Part shown: positions 1 through 9,768 of the stretch, in pieces | Numbering within the stretch: position 1 is the first letter of the stretch | How the letters are laid out: each line of letters opens with the position of its first letter | NCBI RefSeq assembly: GCF_001704415.2 | Contig: NC_030816.1 | Coordinates: 75,595,713 to 75,659,712 of the forward strand | Length of the DNA: 64,000 bases | Origin: Capra hircus | Lineage: Eukaryota; Chordata; Mammalia; Artiodactyla; Bovidae | Direction of reading: 5' to 3' | Translations under genes and position numbers: made by a program | The notes under the pieces: model-generated | What the model was told of the DNA's origin: nothing | The model's database searches: none | The model's input: the letters and a program-made list of their open reading frames with translations, nothing else

Positions 1-11
1 CCTGCTCCTGC

Positions 12-17
12 CACGTG
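12..17. promoter_or_regulatory. E-box CACGTG
   Basis: A palindromic CACGTG lies 6 bp upstream of the CArG box at 24-33. It matches the canonical E-box bound by bHLH factors such as USF and MYC/MAX. A single hexamer is weak evidence; the position next to the CArG box and upstream of the CpG island is what makes it worth recording. Confidence 0.4.
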
Positions 18-23
18 AGGTGC

Positions 24-33
24 CCTAATATGG
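24..33. promoter_or_regulatory. CArG box (candidate SRF site)
   Basis: CCTAATATGG is a perfect match to the SRF consensus CC(A/T)6GG. It lies about 670 bp upstream of the alpha start codon. SRF dependence of the AKAP12 alpha promoter is, to my knowledge, reported in smooth muscle. I infer, without proof, that this copy is the functional element in this species. Confidence 0.6.
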
Positions 34-496
34 TCAGACTCCGGCGGAGCCCAGGAGCGCTTGCCTTTCTCCGGCTCCCGGCGAGGAGGCAGGAACGCAT
101 GTTCAGTGGCAAGCAGTCTGAAGGAAGGAAAACGGGGATCTAGGTTCGCATCTGGGCGAGTTGAGAGTGGGCTGCAGCAGAAGCCTTGCCTCAGGTCATC
201 CATCATTTAATAACCCCCCCCCCCACCCCCAGAGACTCCGATCTCCCCTGGGGGGCTCCCTTTTCTCGTTCTCCCCTCACTTTCGGGGAGGCACCTCTGG
301 GTGGACCTCTAGCTGCAGTCCTGATAGGAATGGGAGGTGCCCTGGGGGTCGAGGTGGGCGGCTCGCCAAGGCTCCGGCTGCTCGTCGGGTCCTAGCAGCC
401 TGGGGGGAGATGCTGCTGCAAGGCGTGTCTGGGGCTGCGCTCATGTGATGAAGCGAGGGAAAAACAAGGGGGAGGAGGAGGAGGCAAAGAGGTGGC

Positions 497-522
497 TTTT
501 TTTTTTTTTTTTTTTTTTTTTT
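497..522. repeat. T26 homopolymer in the proximal promoter
   Basis: Twenty-six consecutive T bases lie about 185 bp upstream of the start codon, inside GC-rich sequence. A second homopolymer-like C run is at about 214-230. The T run may be a length-variable mononucleotide repeat or the remains of a retroposon tail; no SINE body is recognisable beside it. Confidence 0.9.
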
Positions 523-705
523 AAGGAGTTTGCCGCGAGCGCGTCTCCTTCATTCGCAGTCTGGGCGGGTTTGGAGGAGCACGGCGGGAGACTGAGGCGC
601 TCTTGGGACTTTGCGAGTGCACGGCTTCTGGCTCTTCTCCGCGTCCCTGCGATTTGGAGAAGGCGTTCACCAAGCGGCTAGCCACCGGAGAACCGCAGAC
701 GAGCC

Positions 706-867
706 ATGGGCGCCGGGAGCTCCACCGAGCAGCGGAGCCCGGAGCAGCCGGAGGCGGGGAGCGCGACGCCCGCCGAGCCCGAGCCCAGCGGCGGCGGCTC
801 TGCGGCGGAGGCGGCGCCCGGCACGCCGGGAGACCCGGCCATCGCCCCTACGGACCCCGCCACCAAG
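706..867 (+). CDS. AKAP12: AKAP12 (gravin/SSeCKS) alpha isoform, coding exon 1
   Basis: This is the N-terminal 54 codons of the alpha isoform of A-kinase anchoring protein 12, a scaffold that tethers PKA, PKC and other signalling proteins near the plasma membrane and cytoskeleton. The frame opens MGAGSSTEQRSPEQ. This matches the human alpha N-terminus as I remember it, and Gly2 with Ser6 fits the N-myristoylation motif. The rest is Ala/Pro/Glu/Ser-rich and looks disordered. The start codon has G at -3 and G at +4, a strong Kozak context. The exon ends ...DPATK at AAG with donor GTAGAG, in phase 0. Reading past the donor stays open to 942 but gives intron-derived residues. The exon lies in the CpG island and joins exon 2 about 60 kb downstream. 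Identification is confident; the exact donor is inferred from the consensus and from continuity with exon 2. Confidence 0.93.
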
Positions 868-1619
868 GTAGAGGCGCTCCCGGCCACCTGCCCGGAGGAG
901 GAGGGGAGGGTGGGGCGGGACGGCGGGGGTCTTTGGGGGTAAGGGGAGGGGGGAGGTCCCCTCGATCTCCGCCTGCAGTAACTTAACGGCCGGTCCAGCC
1001 CATCTGCAAACTCGTGAGCCTGAATCCCTCTTTGTAGGCTTTTCGGGGTTTTAGCGCCGGGGCGGGACCAAAGGATCCGCGAGCGCGGCGAGGGGGGCTC
1101 GCATCTTTGTCGTGGGTCTCCAGGGGAGGCGACTGCGCCATCCGCAGTAATAAAATTCGCCCGCTGCCCGCGGCTGAGCCTTTCTCCACGCTCTTCCGGT
1201 GGAGCGACCCAACCCGACACCCGCGAGCTGCCTGTGGTGGGGGTTGGGGTGCGGGGTGTCTGCGGAGCCCTGACCCCCGGCCAAACGTGTCGAGCCCCCC
1301 ACCCCGTCTCCCTATGCGGAAAGTCAGCTGTTGGGCCGTGACGCGTGTTGCAGCCTGGTGACTCCGCCACCAATGGGTTCCCCGCAGCGCACTGTCCTTG
1401 CTGCCGGCTGTGTCTGGAGCTACCGGGTTTGGTACCCAGTCCTCCTGCGTCAGGCGGCTGAAGCAGACAACACCGCCTTCCCGATGCAGAGAAAGCCTGG
1501 GGTGTAGCTCACTCGCCGCCAAAGAAAACCTGAGCCGACGCGGCATTTCCAAAAGGAATGACAGGGTTCGCAAACACGGCGGCGTCCTCCTTTTCGCTCA
1601 GTTCGCTGGACTCAGTGGG

Positions 1620-2261
1620 ATAAACAAATACTGGAGGAGTAGTTAGAAGTTCTCAAAGGATGCAGTCGAAGGCGTAAGGGAGTAGTCCCTGTCTATTCCG
1701 GTCTATGGAGGCAGTGCTGAACGTCCTAGACATTTTGCATTTTATAGTCTTAGGTCTTCGAAATATTTATTCTTGGCAACTGCAGCAGCCAAGATTGTGA
1801 CTTGTCCAGATCATTGTTTTTTAGATCTGTTTTCCAGAATTTATGTTCATTAGCCAGGCTTCACTCCACCCGTTTTGTGATACTTTTATGGGAAGATGTG
1901 GGTAACCATACTTAATACTTAAAAAGAAAAAAGAAACGTGTCAAGTTTGAGAATATACAGAGTACTTGAGGACCTTTAAGAGTTATCTCAGGAAATATAG
2001 ATACTTACAGTGTAAGGGGGAAAAAAACACTGAAATCTAGGTAAAAATCACAGAGTTATGACCTCATCGCCTTGACCTTTTAGCTGTGGTAGTCTAGCTT
2101 GGATGGAGAGACTGCTTTTAACTAGATTACCTCTAGTTATTAACATACCTCCTTGTAAAACCCACGGTCCCTAGAGCTGTAGATGATTACAAGTAGCTAC
2201 TGTACCTGGAATGCCTAGATTCTCTAAGATATGCTTAAGACATCTACTATCCTTTTGAGGT
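1620..2261. other. Intronic segment with no recognised element
   Basis: AT-rich sequence follows the CpG island. I recognise no repeat family, coding frame or RNA gene here. Confidence 0.5.
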
Positions 2262-2271
2262 CTCAGTTATG

Positions 2272-2462
2272 TGTGTGTGTATATATATATATATAGTGTG
2301 TGTGTATATATATATATATACGTATATTTAGCTGCACCACATCTTAACTGCAGCATGTGGGATCTAGTTCCCTAACCAGGGATCAAACCCAGGGCGTACC
2401 CCCTCCCTCCTCCGGCACTGGGAGCTCAGTGTCCAGACTTCACTGGACCACCAGGGAAGTGC
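2272..2462 (-). mobile_element. CHR-type SINE with TG/TA microsatellite tail
   Basis: The reverse complement carries the CHR head (ends ACCACCAGGGAAGTGC on the + strand) and the GATCAAACCC box. An alternating TG/TA tract at 2272-2327 occupies the position of the 3' tail. A 10-bp target-site duplication, CTCAGTTATG, flanks both sides (2262-2271 and 2463-2472), so the microsatellite lies within the inserted unit. Confidence 0.85.
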
Positions 2463-3369
2463 CTCAGTTATGCTTTAATATTTACTGTATCTCACTTTTT
2501 GATGTCAACTTCTGTCAAAATGTCTGCATAACCAGTATTTAGAGTCCATTAATGAAAGTAATTTTAAGGCATAATTGCTAAAAGCTTGCAGTTGCATTTT
2601 TTCCTTTGGCTTTTACCAGCCCTTCAGGTCTTAGTAACAGTTCACACTAAAATATGGTACTTATTCTCTTCCCAATAAACTTCTGTGTATTCATTTAAAA
2701 TATTGCTTCCTTTCTGTTCTCTTTATCTTTTCCATAACATCATCCTTCTTCCTCTTTCCTAGTCACAACCATCTTGAAACAGTGAGATGACCTCCTTTAA
2801 AAAAGTACTTCAATGACATCCTGATGTCATTGAACTTTCTGGCAGACTGCCCAGTTATCAATTTGCAGACAAATCAATATGCTTACATGTACATGTTAGA
2901 AAACGTGTAGTTTTTCATTGCGACTAGCAAAATTTATTACTCAAGATTTGAAGACCTGTCTTTTCAAAAGGACTCTCTAATTAAGAATGATTCAGCATGT
3001 AGCTTTTGTCTCCTTTCTTCACCCTGTTCAACCCTAATTTCGGACCTCTGAGTAATTTCATCTGACATTCTGGGTTCCCATAGCACCATGGACCTTTCTT
3101 GCCAGCAGTTTCCATGTTTGTGGGTTTAGTGACTTGATGAGTAAGTGTTCTCCTGGCTGCTGTGAATGCTCCACAAAGGCAGGGATCGAACCTGGGTTTG
3201 CTTATAACAGGTGTTGCTCCGAGTATGGAGTGTGTGGCTGGCATGTAGGATGATCCTGGCACCTTGATTTTGATTGGAGAGGGTCAAGTTGGGGAATACC
3301 TTGGTCCATCTGCTTTCTTTTTTAAACTTGTAATTTTGTATTGGGGTATAACAGATAAACAACTGTCTA

Positions 3370-5556
3370 CTTTTTCTTTGACTTTATCATCATAATCTGT
3401 CTCACTTATCAGGTAGTGACTCAGTCAACGTCAGTTCTGGTTATTCTCATACCAGGTGAATATCTAGCAGAAAACTAAGATTTGGGAATTCAGCTTTCTT
3501 TTTCTTTAGAATGGCTTGTTTACCATTGCATTTCAAATTGCCTTTAATCTCAAGTAGACAAATGCATGATAAATGCAAGTGGCTCAAATTAGACCACTTC
3601 ATACATTGAATTAGTGATGAATTACATCTTGAGCTTTTTTGATTGGGTCTGTAGACATCTGGGGAGGTTTAGACTAATATATCCCCCTCCCACTAGCAGA
3701 ATGCTGATCATTAATTAAAGGCTATTAGCAGGTTCCGCCCCCACCCTCCACGCTGGTAAAACTTGATTACACAAGCCTAACATTTAGATGCATTGAGACA
3801 AATCCTGATTTTATCTGTGATGTATTTTAATGGAAATGGAAGGAGTCTTATCTTCCAGTCAATCTTTTACAATCTTAATATGTTAATGGTGAGGCAAAAT
3901 GGCCTGATCAGTTATTTTCCAGGTTAAATTTTGAGAGTTTGCAGGTACAGAAAGATTAAACAACCTGAACACAGGTGGTAAACAGAGCCTAATGTTATTC
4001 CTCAATTGCCTGCTTTCATTTAGGTAGCAGCATCAGGTGGGGTTGGCCAATGATGAACTTCCTTTTCTCTGACACATCTTGATTTCTGGAGCCAAGCTCC
4101 AGGCTAAATCTGGACAATCACAATCCTCTAAATTAACCTTCTCTGTTCAGTGACTTAGAGCTGGAAATGAAACAGTTCTCAGTTCAACAGTGTAAGGCCT
4201 ACCTCCCTGGCAGGTGGGGAGACTGAGACCCTTGTCAATGTTCCAAGCTGTGGTTCCATTTGGCTGCAAGAGCTGCGACTCAAATAGATGTATGCAAATA
4301 GGAGAATCTGTTGTCCTGATGAATAGAGTTAAGGATGTCGCTACCTTTTATGCATTAAACAGACAATTGAGTCGGCCAGGTGCATTTCCTAATTCCCGTC
4401 CCAGCCTAGGGTATGTGCTGTTTCCCACTTGCCCCGTGTTTGCTAAAGATGGGACTAGAGATGGCTGTCATGTGATTATGTCATTGGTTTTCCATGGAAA
4501 GAGCCAGAATTTAAGATTTCAACAGAATTATATGTTAACAGAGTGATGTTTTCTGGGTGTGACTGCCTGTATTTGTATGAATTTCCCTCAGATTATAAGA
4601 GGTGCTACTTGCTGATTAGAACATAGTCTGGAGATTGGAGTTGGGGGTATGAGGATGGTCACTTAGGTCTGAGAGCCAGTGGGGGCTGCATTGCCTTCCT
4701 TTGAATCCATTACAGGCTTTTAGGCTCAGCAGAGATTTCTGCTTGAAATACTTCCCTGGGCGAAGGACAGCCTCCAAATGTGCATCCTCTCCGAATTCAC
4801 TGTGTGTCCACTAATCTCTGTGCAAGGATCACTTTAGACTACATTAAAAGAACGATTCCAGTTTGGTATCTTATAGGATAATTAATAAAATGGAAAGAAA
4901 ATGTTCTGTTTTAAAAGGCCTTAAGAAATGATTTCATTTTCTTTATCATGTTAACAGCAGTGTTACAGAATACCAACGAAAGGAAAATCAGCTAAATAGT
5001 CATTCTTTATGTTATAGTTATTCAAGAAGTGAGAAATTAACTTACAGCACTAAGTGATGTGAGAAAAATACATCGGTACTTTTAGCGAAGAAAACTGTAA
5101 AACTAAATATCCTTGAAGCTAATTCTTCATTTTCTCATACCCTAAAAAATTATAAATTAGGAGAAGTTTCACTTTAAAATAATTTAATAGAAAAATATGA
5201 AAAAATCTGGGTTTGGGAGGGAGATGAAAGCTTATTTTCAATAAACTATTTTAAAATCTATAATTATAATTGTCTTGTCTGTTTAGATTTTGAGCCATTT
5301 TCCTGCAAGTTAGTACCTTATTAAAGAATGTAAGAGTAGGGGTTTATACCTGTGATCCTACCTGTTAGTACATCTAATAAAAGGATTAAGGTGAGAAGAT
5401 ATTAATCTGTAATAATTTCAGTTATATATACATTTATATTTCTTATTATGAATAATTACATTTGCTTATTTAAATCTGACTGTAGGCCTGACAGCATCAT
5501 TCTTGAATCATAAAGGCTTTATTAAAAGATGATCAAAAGCACTTGCTTACTCTTAT
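3370..5556. other. Intronic segment, no recognised element
   Basis: I recognise no SINE, LINE or LTR in this 2.2 kb. Open frames are short and without family resemblance. A short L1-like piece may precede it at about 3318-3365. Confidence 0.45.
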
Positions 5557-5567
5557 TAAAATGATTT

Positions 5568-5777
5568 ATTTATTTATTTGGCTGCGCTATGTCTTACTTG
5601 TGGCACTCAGAATCTTCCATCTTCGTTTCAGAACGGAGGAACTTTTTTTTTTCTAGCTGCCACCTGCAAACTCTTGTTAGCTTCGGCTTGTGGGATTAGT
5701 TCCCTGGTCAGGGATTGAGCCGGTAACCTCTGAATTGGGGGCCAAAGTCTTAGCTACAGGTTCACCAGGGAAGTCCC
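5568..5777 (-). mobile_element. CHR-type SINE
   Basis: It starts with a TTTATTTATTTGGCTGCGC tail-side motif and ends CACCAGGGAAGTCCC, the reverse of the tRNA-like head. An 11-bp duplication, TAAAATGATTT, flanks it at 5557-5567 and 5778-5788. Confidence 0.85.
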
Positions 5778-5879
5778 TAAAATGATTTTTATGTAAAGTC
5801 ACTGCGAACAAGATTCATTTAATGTTTGTTTTTCTAAAAATGTTCATGGTTGAGAACTTATAATTTGTAGAGGATGATA

Positions 5880-6440
5880 AAAAGGGAACATATCCTATTC
5901 CTCCTACCCCTGAAGTACTCACTGTTAACAACAATTTGAAATCAAGGTTGGTTGTTTCTTGCATATTCTTCTAAAACTTTTATGCCTGTGCAAGTATATG
6001 AATAAGAATAGCCCTGTTTTGTCCTTTTAACAAATGAGATCCTAACATAAATTCTGCAACTTTAGGGTTTGGCTGTCTTTTCATATCAGGATATAAAGAT
6101 CTCCCTTCGTTCTTATTGGCTACATGAATTTCTCATTTATGTATGAATTGAAGTACCACAATGATTTAACCAATCCCCTGTGTGTATATTTAGATTTTCC
6201 TAGTCTTGTTATACTAAATTGGCACAGGAAATATCCTAGTTCAGATATCTTTGTCTGTGTGCAAATGTATCTCTTGGAGAGATTTCTGAAAGTTAGGGTT
6301 GCTGGATCATAGGATTTCTGTGCATTTTAAATTTTGATAATCCTTGCTAAATTTACTTTCCAAAGAGATTCAGCCACTTTGCATTCCTACTCTGGAGATC
6401 GACACTCACCTTCCCATGTCTTTGCCTCAGTGGATAGCAG
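5880..6440 (-). mobile_element. Old mammalian L1 fragment
   Basis: The order of motifs (actgttaaca..., ccaatcccctgtg, ggttgctggatcata, gcattttaaattttgata) follows the reverse of an old L1 ORF2/3' region as I remember it. Divergence is high, so the boundaries are approximate and the subfamily is not assigned. Confidence 0.55.
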
Positions 6441-6624
6441 ATTTTCTAGTATTTGCCAGGCTGTACCTCAGTTGGCACCTTGGATTCCCTCGGTGCCTTT
6501 TTAGCTATGAAGTTGAGTGCCCTGTCAGGTGTATTGATTGTATGCGTTTCTTCTGTTCAGCACTTCATCAGGAACTGGACTGGCTTTCAGAACATTATAG
6601 GCTATAGTTTATTTACCTGTTGAG

Positions 6625-6827
6625 TTCTTAGTTACTTAGTTGTGTCTGACTCTCTGTGGCCCCAGGAACTGTGGCCCACGAGGCTTCTCCATCCATAGGA
6701 TTTTCCAGGCCGGAGTACTAGAGTGGACTTCGATTTCCTTCTCCAGGGGATCTTCGTGAGCCAGGGACTGAACCTGCATCTCCTGCATTGGCAGGCGGAT
6801 TCTTTACCACTGAGCCACCTGGGAACA
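6625..6827 (-). mobile_element. Bov-tA SINE
   Basis: In reverse orientation it has the Bov-A body (AGTTGTGTCTGACTC) followed by the tRNA-Glu-like head (TTTACCACTGAGCCACC). No clean target-site duplication was found. Confidence 0.8.
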
Positions 6828-7454
6828 TAGTTAATTTTAAAAGACTTTCCCCTCCCAGAAATTAATCAGAATTGGGAAAAAACAAGCTTAGACTAAAAAC
6901 AAGGCTGAGGTATTGTTCCCTTTCCTTCCCAAATTAGTAAACTGGCTTTAATTTTATTTGCTTGGATTAACTTTGCAATGACCTACTTCTTTAGCTATCA
7001 ATTTAAAAATTTCTCCTCTGGGAACAATCTAAAATCATCCAGTTGCCAGAAATTTCTTCATACATCTGATCCATGAAATGTTGGAATCACGAATTGTGGG
7101 CAGTAGAAATTTACTTCCTGGGAAAACAGTAGTCCCCTCCCCTGGGCGCCGTTCTCAGTTCTCATAACAAATGACAGCCTGGCTCTGTTAACTGGAATAA
7201 ATGTTTTCCCAGAAAAACGTAGGTGTTCAAAGCACTGGAAACTACAGCGTCTTTCCCGGACACTTAGGCTTCTCTTAATGCAAGTATTCATTCAAGATCA
7301 AAGGTTTTCGTCTTCCCTGCAGTTTCTTCATGATGTTGTGTAAATGAGAGAAGCCAAATTTTAGGAAGGGGAGATTACTATAAATCAGTGGCCCATCTGC
7401 TGTTTGTTATATGCAGGCATGCAAATTGTGGGCGTCTGGAGAGATTACATTTTC

Positions 7455-7590
7455 CGTGGTTCCCAAACCTGGTTGTGTAGTTGAATCACCTGGGGAGCTT
7501 TTTAAAGACCCCACCCGGCCCCCTTCTAGATTATTCTATCAGAATCCCAGGCCATTCCAGCATCTGAGATTCTGTAGCCCTGATGCTCAT
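7455..7590. mobile_element. MER5-like hAT DNA transposon fragment
   Basis: GTGGTTCCCAAACCTGG, GAATCACCTGGGGAGC and TTTTTAAAGACCCCACC follow in the order of MER5A-type non-autonomous hAT-Charlie elements. Only the left part is clear. Identification is from remembered consensus. Confidence 0.6.
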
Positions 7591-8584
7591 CGGGGTCCTG
7601 ATTTGTCTGGTGTGGTCTCCGTGCTCTGGAGGAAGCGGTTACGGGGTGTCGGAGCTGATGGGGGCAATGGAGAGGTGGCTGCAAGCACACTCTGAGCGAT
7701 GTTGGTGCTCGTGTGCGTGGCAGAGAGGGTTCCAGAAGAGCAAGGGGGAGAAAATAAAGGGAAACCTCTCCCCGACATAACTTCACTCCTTTATTCTGCT
7801 GTCTTGAGACTATACATGCTGCTAGTATTAATAGTATTGTTCTTAATGGAATGTACTCTTCAAGGTAAATAGGTATGGAATCCAATGTTTTTTTCTTTTC
7901 TCTGAGCCAGGATCTACTTGTCAACATTAACTTTTTTGTTCCCCCCGATGCCTCTTAACCATCGACCCTCATTTATCATGTTGAAAACATCACTTGAGTT
8001 AGTAGGCCATAGCTGTTGGCTTCATGTATGGCCTTTGGCTGGTCTGAATGTTGGGTGAAGAGATCTTAACACCTAACCAAGTCATTGAGGATGAGCCCAG
8101 AAGAGGGGCTGTCTGGCTTTCTGCACCATGTAGTTGCTGTTCTGTCTTGATTTCATTAACATTTCTCTGCTGGCTTCTGTACTCCTGGAACTGGGGATAC
8201 AAAGAAGAGAGAAATCCAAGAGCTTGGTGCTTAAAAAATAGTCAAAGTGCTCCCTGTCATGTATTCGTCTCTTCGATCCATTAAAATGGATTATTTTCTG
8301 TCTAGAGAAAGAGGTTTAAATTCATTTTCCATACTGGTCACTGTTGTTCCAGTACCATCGATTAAATAGTTTCCGTATTCACATATATGTTTATTGATTT
8401 TCTTTTACTTTAAAATTTTTCCTACTCTGTTTATTTGTACACATAGTTAAAAGCAGTAAGACAGTGGCTAAAAATCTAATGGATTCTAATGGCAGATCCA
8501 TGGTTTGAGATATTTTTATATTCTACATCTTCAGGCACTGTCAGGGCTTGCCCTGGTCTGATGGCTATGGTAAGTTTAGTGAAA

Positions 8585-8790
8585 AGGAAAGTGTTAGTTG
8601 CTCAGTTGTGTCCAACTCTTTGTGACCTCATGGTATGTATCTTGCCAGGCTCCTCTGTCCATGAGATTTCCCAGGAAAGAATACTGGAGTGGGTTGTCGT
8701 TCCCTTCTCATGGGGATTTTCCCAACCCAGGGTTGAACCCAGGTCTCCCGCATTGCAGGCAGATTCTTTACTGTCTGAGCCACCAGAAAA
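8585..8790 (-). mobile_element. Bov-tA SINE
   Basis: The reverse Bov-A body starts AGTTGCTCAGTTGTGTCC and the reverse tRNA-like head ends TACTGTCTGAGCCACCAG. The flanking TAAAA/AAAAT sequences give no convincing duplication. Confidence 0.82.
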
Positions 8791-8999
8791 TATATACATA
8801 AATACTAAAAAGTGGGGAGCCTGTGTTGTCTTCAGAAGTGAATTTATTTCCTTGGTATATAATAATATTATTCATTAAAAATAATCACTCGAGTATTTTC
8901 TAACCACTTTTGCTATGAAAGGCCCTGGTTCTAGATGCTTCAGGAGGTGAATAACACAGAATTATCCTTGAGCACCTCATGATCTAGGTGAGGTAATGG

Positions 9000-9195
9000 G
9001 TCCCCAACCTTTTTGGCACCAGGGACTGGTTTCGTGGGAAGACAGTTTTTCCACCAACCAGGGGTGGAGGATGGGGATGGTTTGGGGTGATTCGAGTACA
9101 TTACATTTAGCGTGTGCTTTATTTCTAATCTAACGCCATCACTGATGTGGCAGCAGATACTGGTCCAGGGCCTGGAGGTTGAGGACTCCAGCTTT
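9000..9195. mobile_element. Old hAT-like DNA transposon remnant
   Basis: The left end GGTCCCCAACC and right end GGTTGAGGACTCC are imperfect inverted repeats, and the interior (ACCAGGGACTGGTTTCGTGG) matches a widespread mammalian hAT fossil that I recognise but cannot name securely. It is internally deleted relative to the long form. Confidence 0.55.
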
Positions 9196-9456
9196 AGAGG
9201 AAAGATTCAATAACAAAGATTCAAATAAGTTAGGCAGGCAATAGAAGAACTGCCATTAGTTGGTACATGTCTGTTCAGTGAATTGTCTGGATAGCTGATG
9301 TACAAAGAAAAGACGATTTTGCCAAGTGTCACAAGCAGATAAATAGGCCATAATAGTCAGGAGGCCGGAAGGCACAGGGCATATGAAGGAGCTGAATGTT
9401 TGTAAGAGGTTAATGGGAAGATGACCGTAGAATTGCAGGCAATTATGGTAAGAGCT

Positions 9457-9756
9457 CGGAGAAGGCAATGGCACCCCACTCCAGTGCTCTTGCCTGGAAA
9501 ATCCCATGGACGGAGGAGCCTGAAAGGCTGTAGTCCCTGGGGTCACTAAGAGTCGGACACGACTGAGAAACTTAACACGACTGAGAAACTTCACTTTCAC
9601 TTTTCACTTTCATGCATTGGAGAAGGAAATGGCAACCCACTCCAGTGTTCTTGCCTGGAGAATCCCAGGGATGGGGGAGCCTGGTGGGCTGCTGTCTATG
9701 GGGTCGCACAGAGTCGGACACAACTGAAGCGACTTAGCAGCAGCAGCAGCAGCAGC
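9457..9756 (+). mobile_element. Bov-A2 SINE with (AGC)n tail
   Basis: Two Bov-A monomers lie in tandem (starting GGAGAAGGCAATGGCACCCC and about 9614), ending in an AGC/CAG trinucleotide tail. A 12-bp duplication, ATGGTAAGAGCT, flanks it at 9445-9456 and 9757-9768. The junction of the monomers carries a short local duplication of GACTGAGAAACTT. Confidence 0.92.
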
Positions 9757-9768
9757 ATGGTAAGAGCT

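Larger units (their letters stand above)
1..1600 (+). promoter_or_regulatory. AKAP12: AKAP12 alpha promoter, 5' UTR region and CpG island
   Basis: The stretch is GC-rich with frequent CpG, unlike the AT-rich intron that follows, and it surrounds the alpha-isoform start codon at 706. GC boxes (GGGCGG) are visible at about 356-361 and 563-568. I see no TATA box at a clear position, which fits a CpG-island promoter. The transcription start cannot be placed from sequence alone. There is no ATG between the T tract ending at 522 and the start codon at 706, so a transcript starting in that interval would have no upstream ORF. The island runs on into the first 700 bp of intron 1. Confidence 0.8.

Noticed and set aside
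868..942. Extension of the exon 1 reading frame to the stop at 942
   Set aside because: The frame crosses a good donor at 867/868, the residues after it do not resemble AKAP12, and exon 2 continues the known sequence.
678..1373. 231-codon minus-strand open frame over exon 1 and the start of intron 1
   Set aside because: GC-rich CpG islands produce long stop-free frames by chance. It is antisense to a confident exon and has no recognisable domain.
4214..4546. 110-codon + strand frame in repeat-poor sequence
   Set aside because: No family motif and no splice or promoter context; the length is within chance for this window size.
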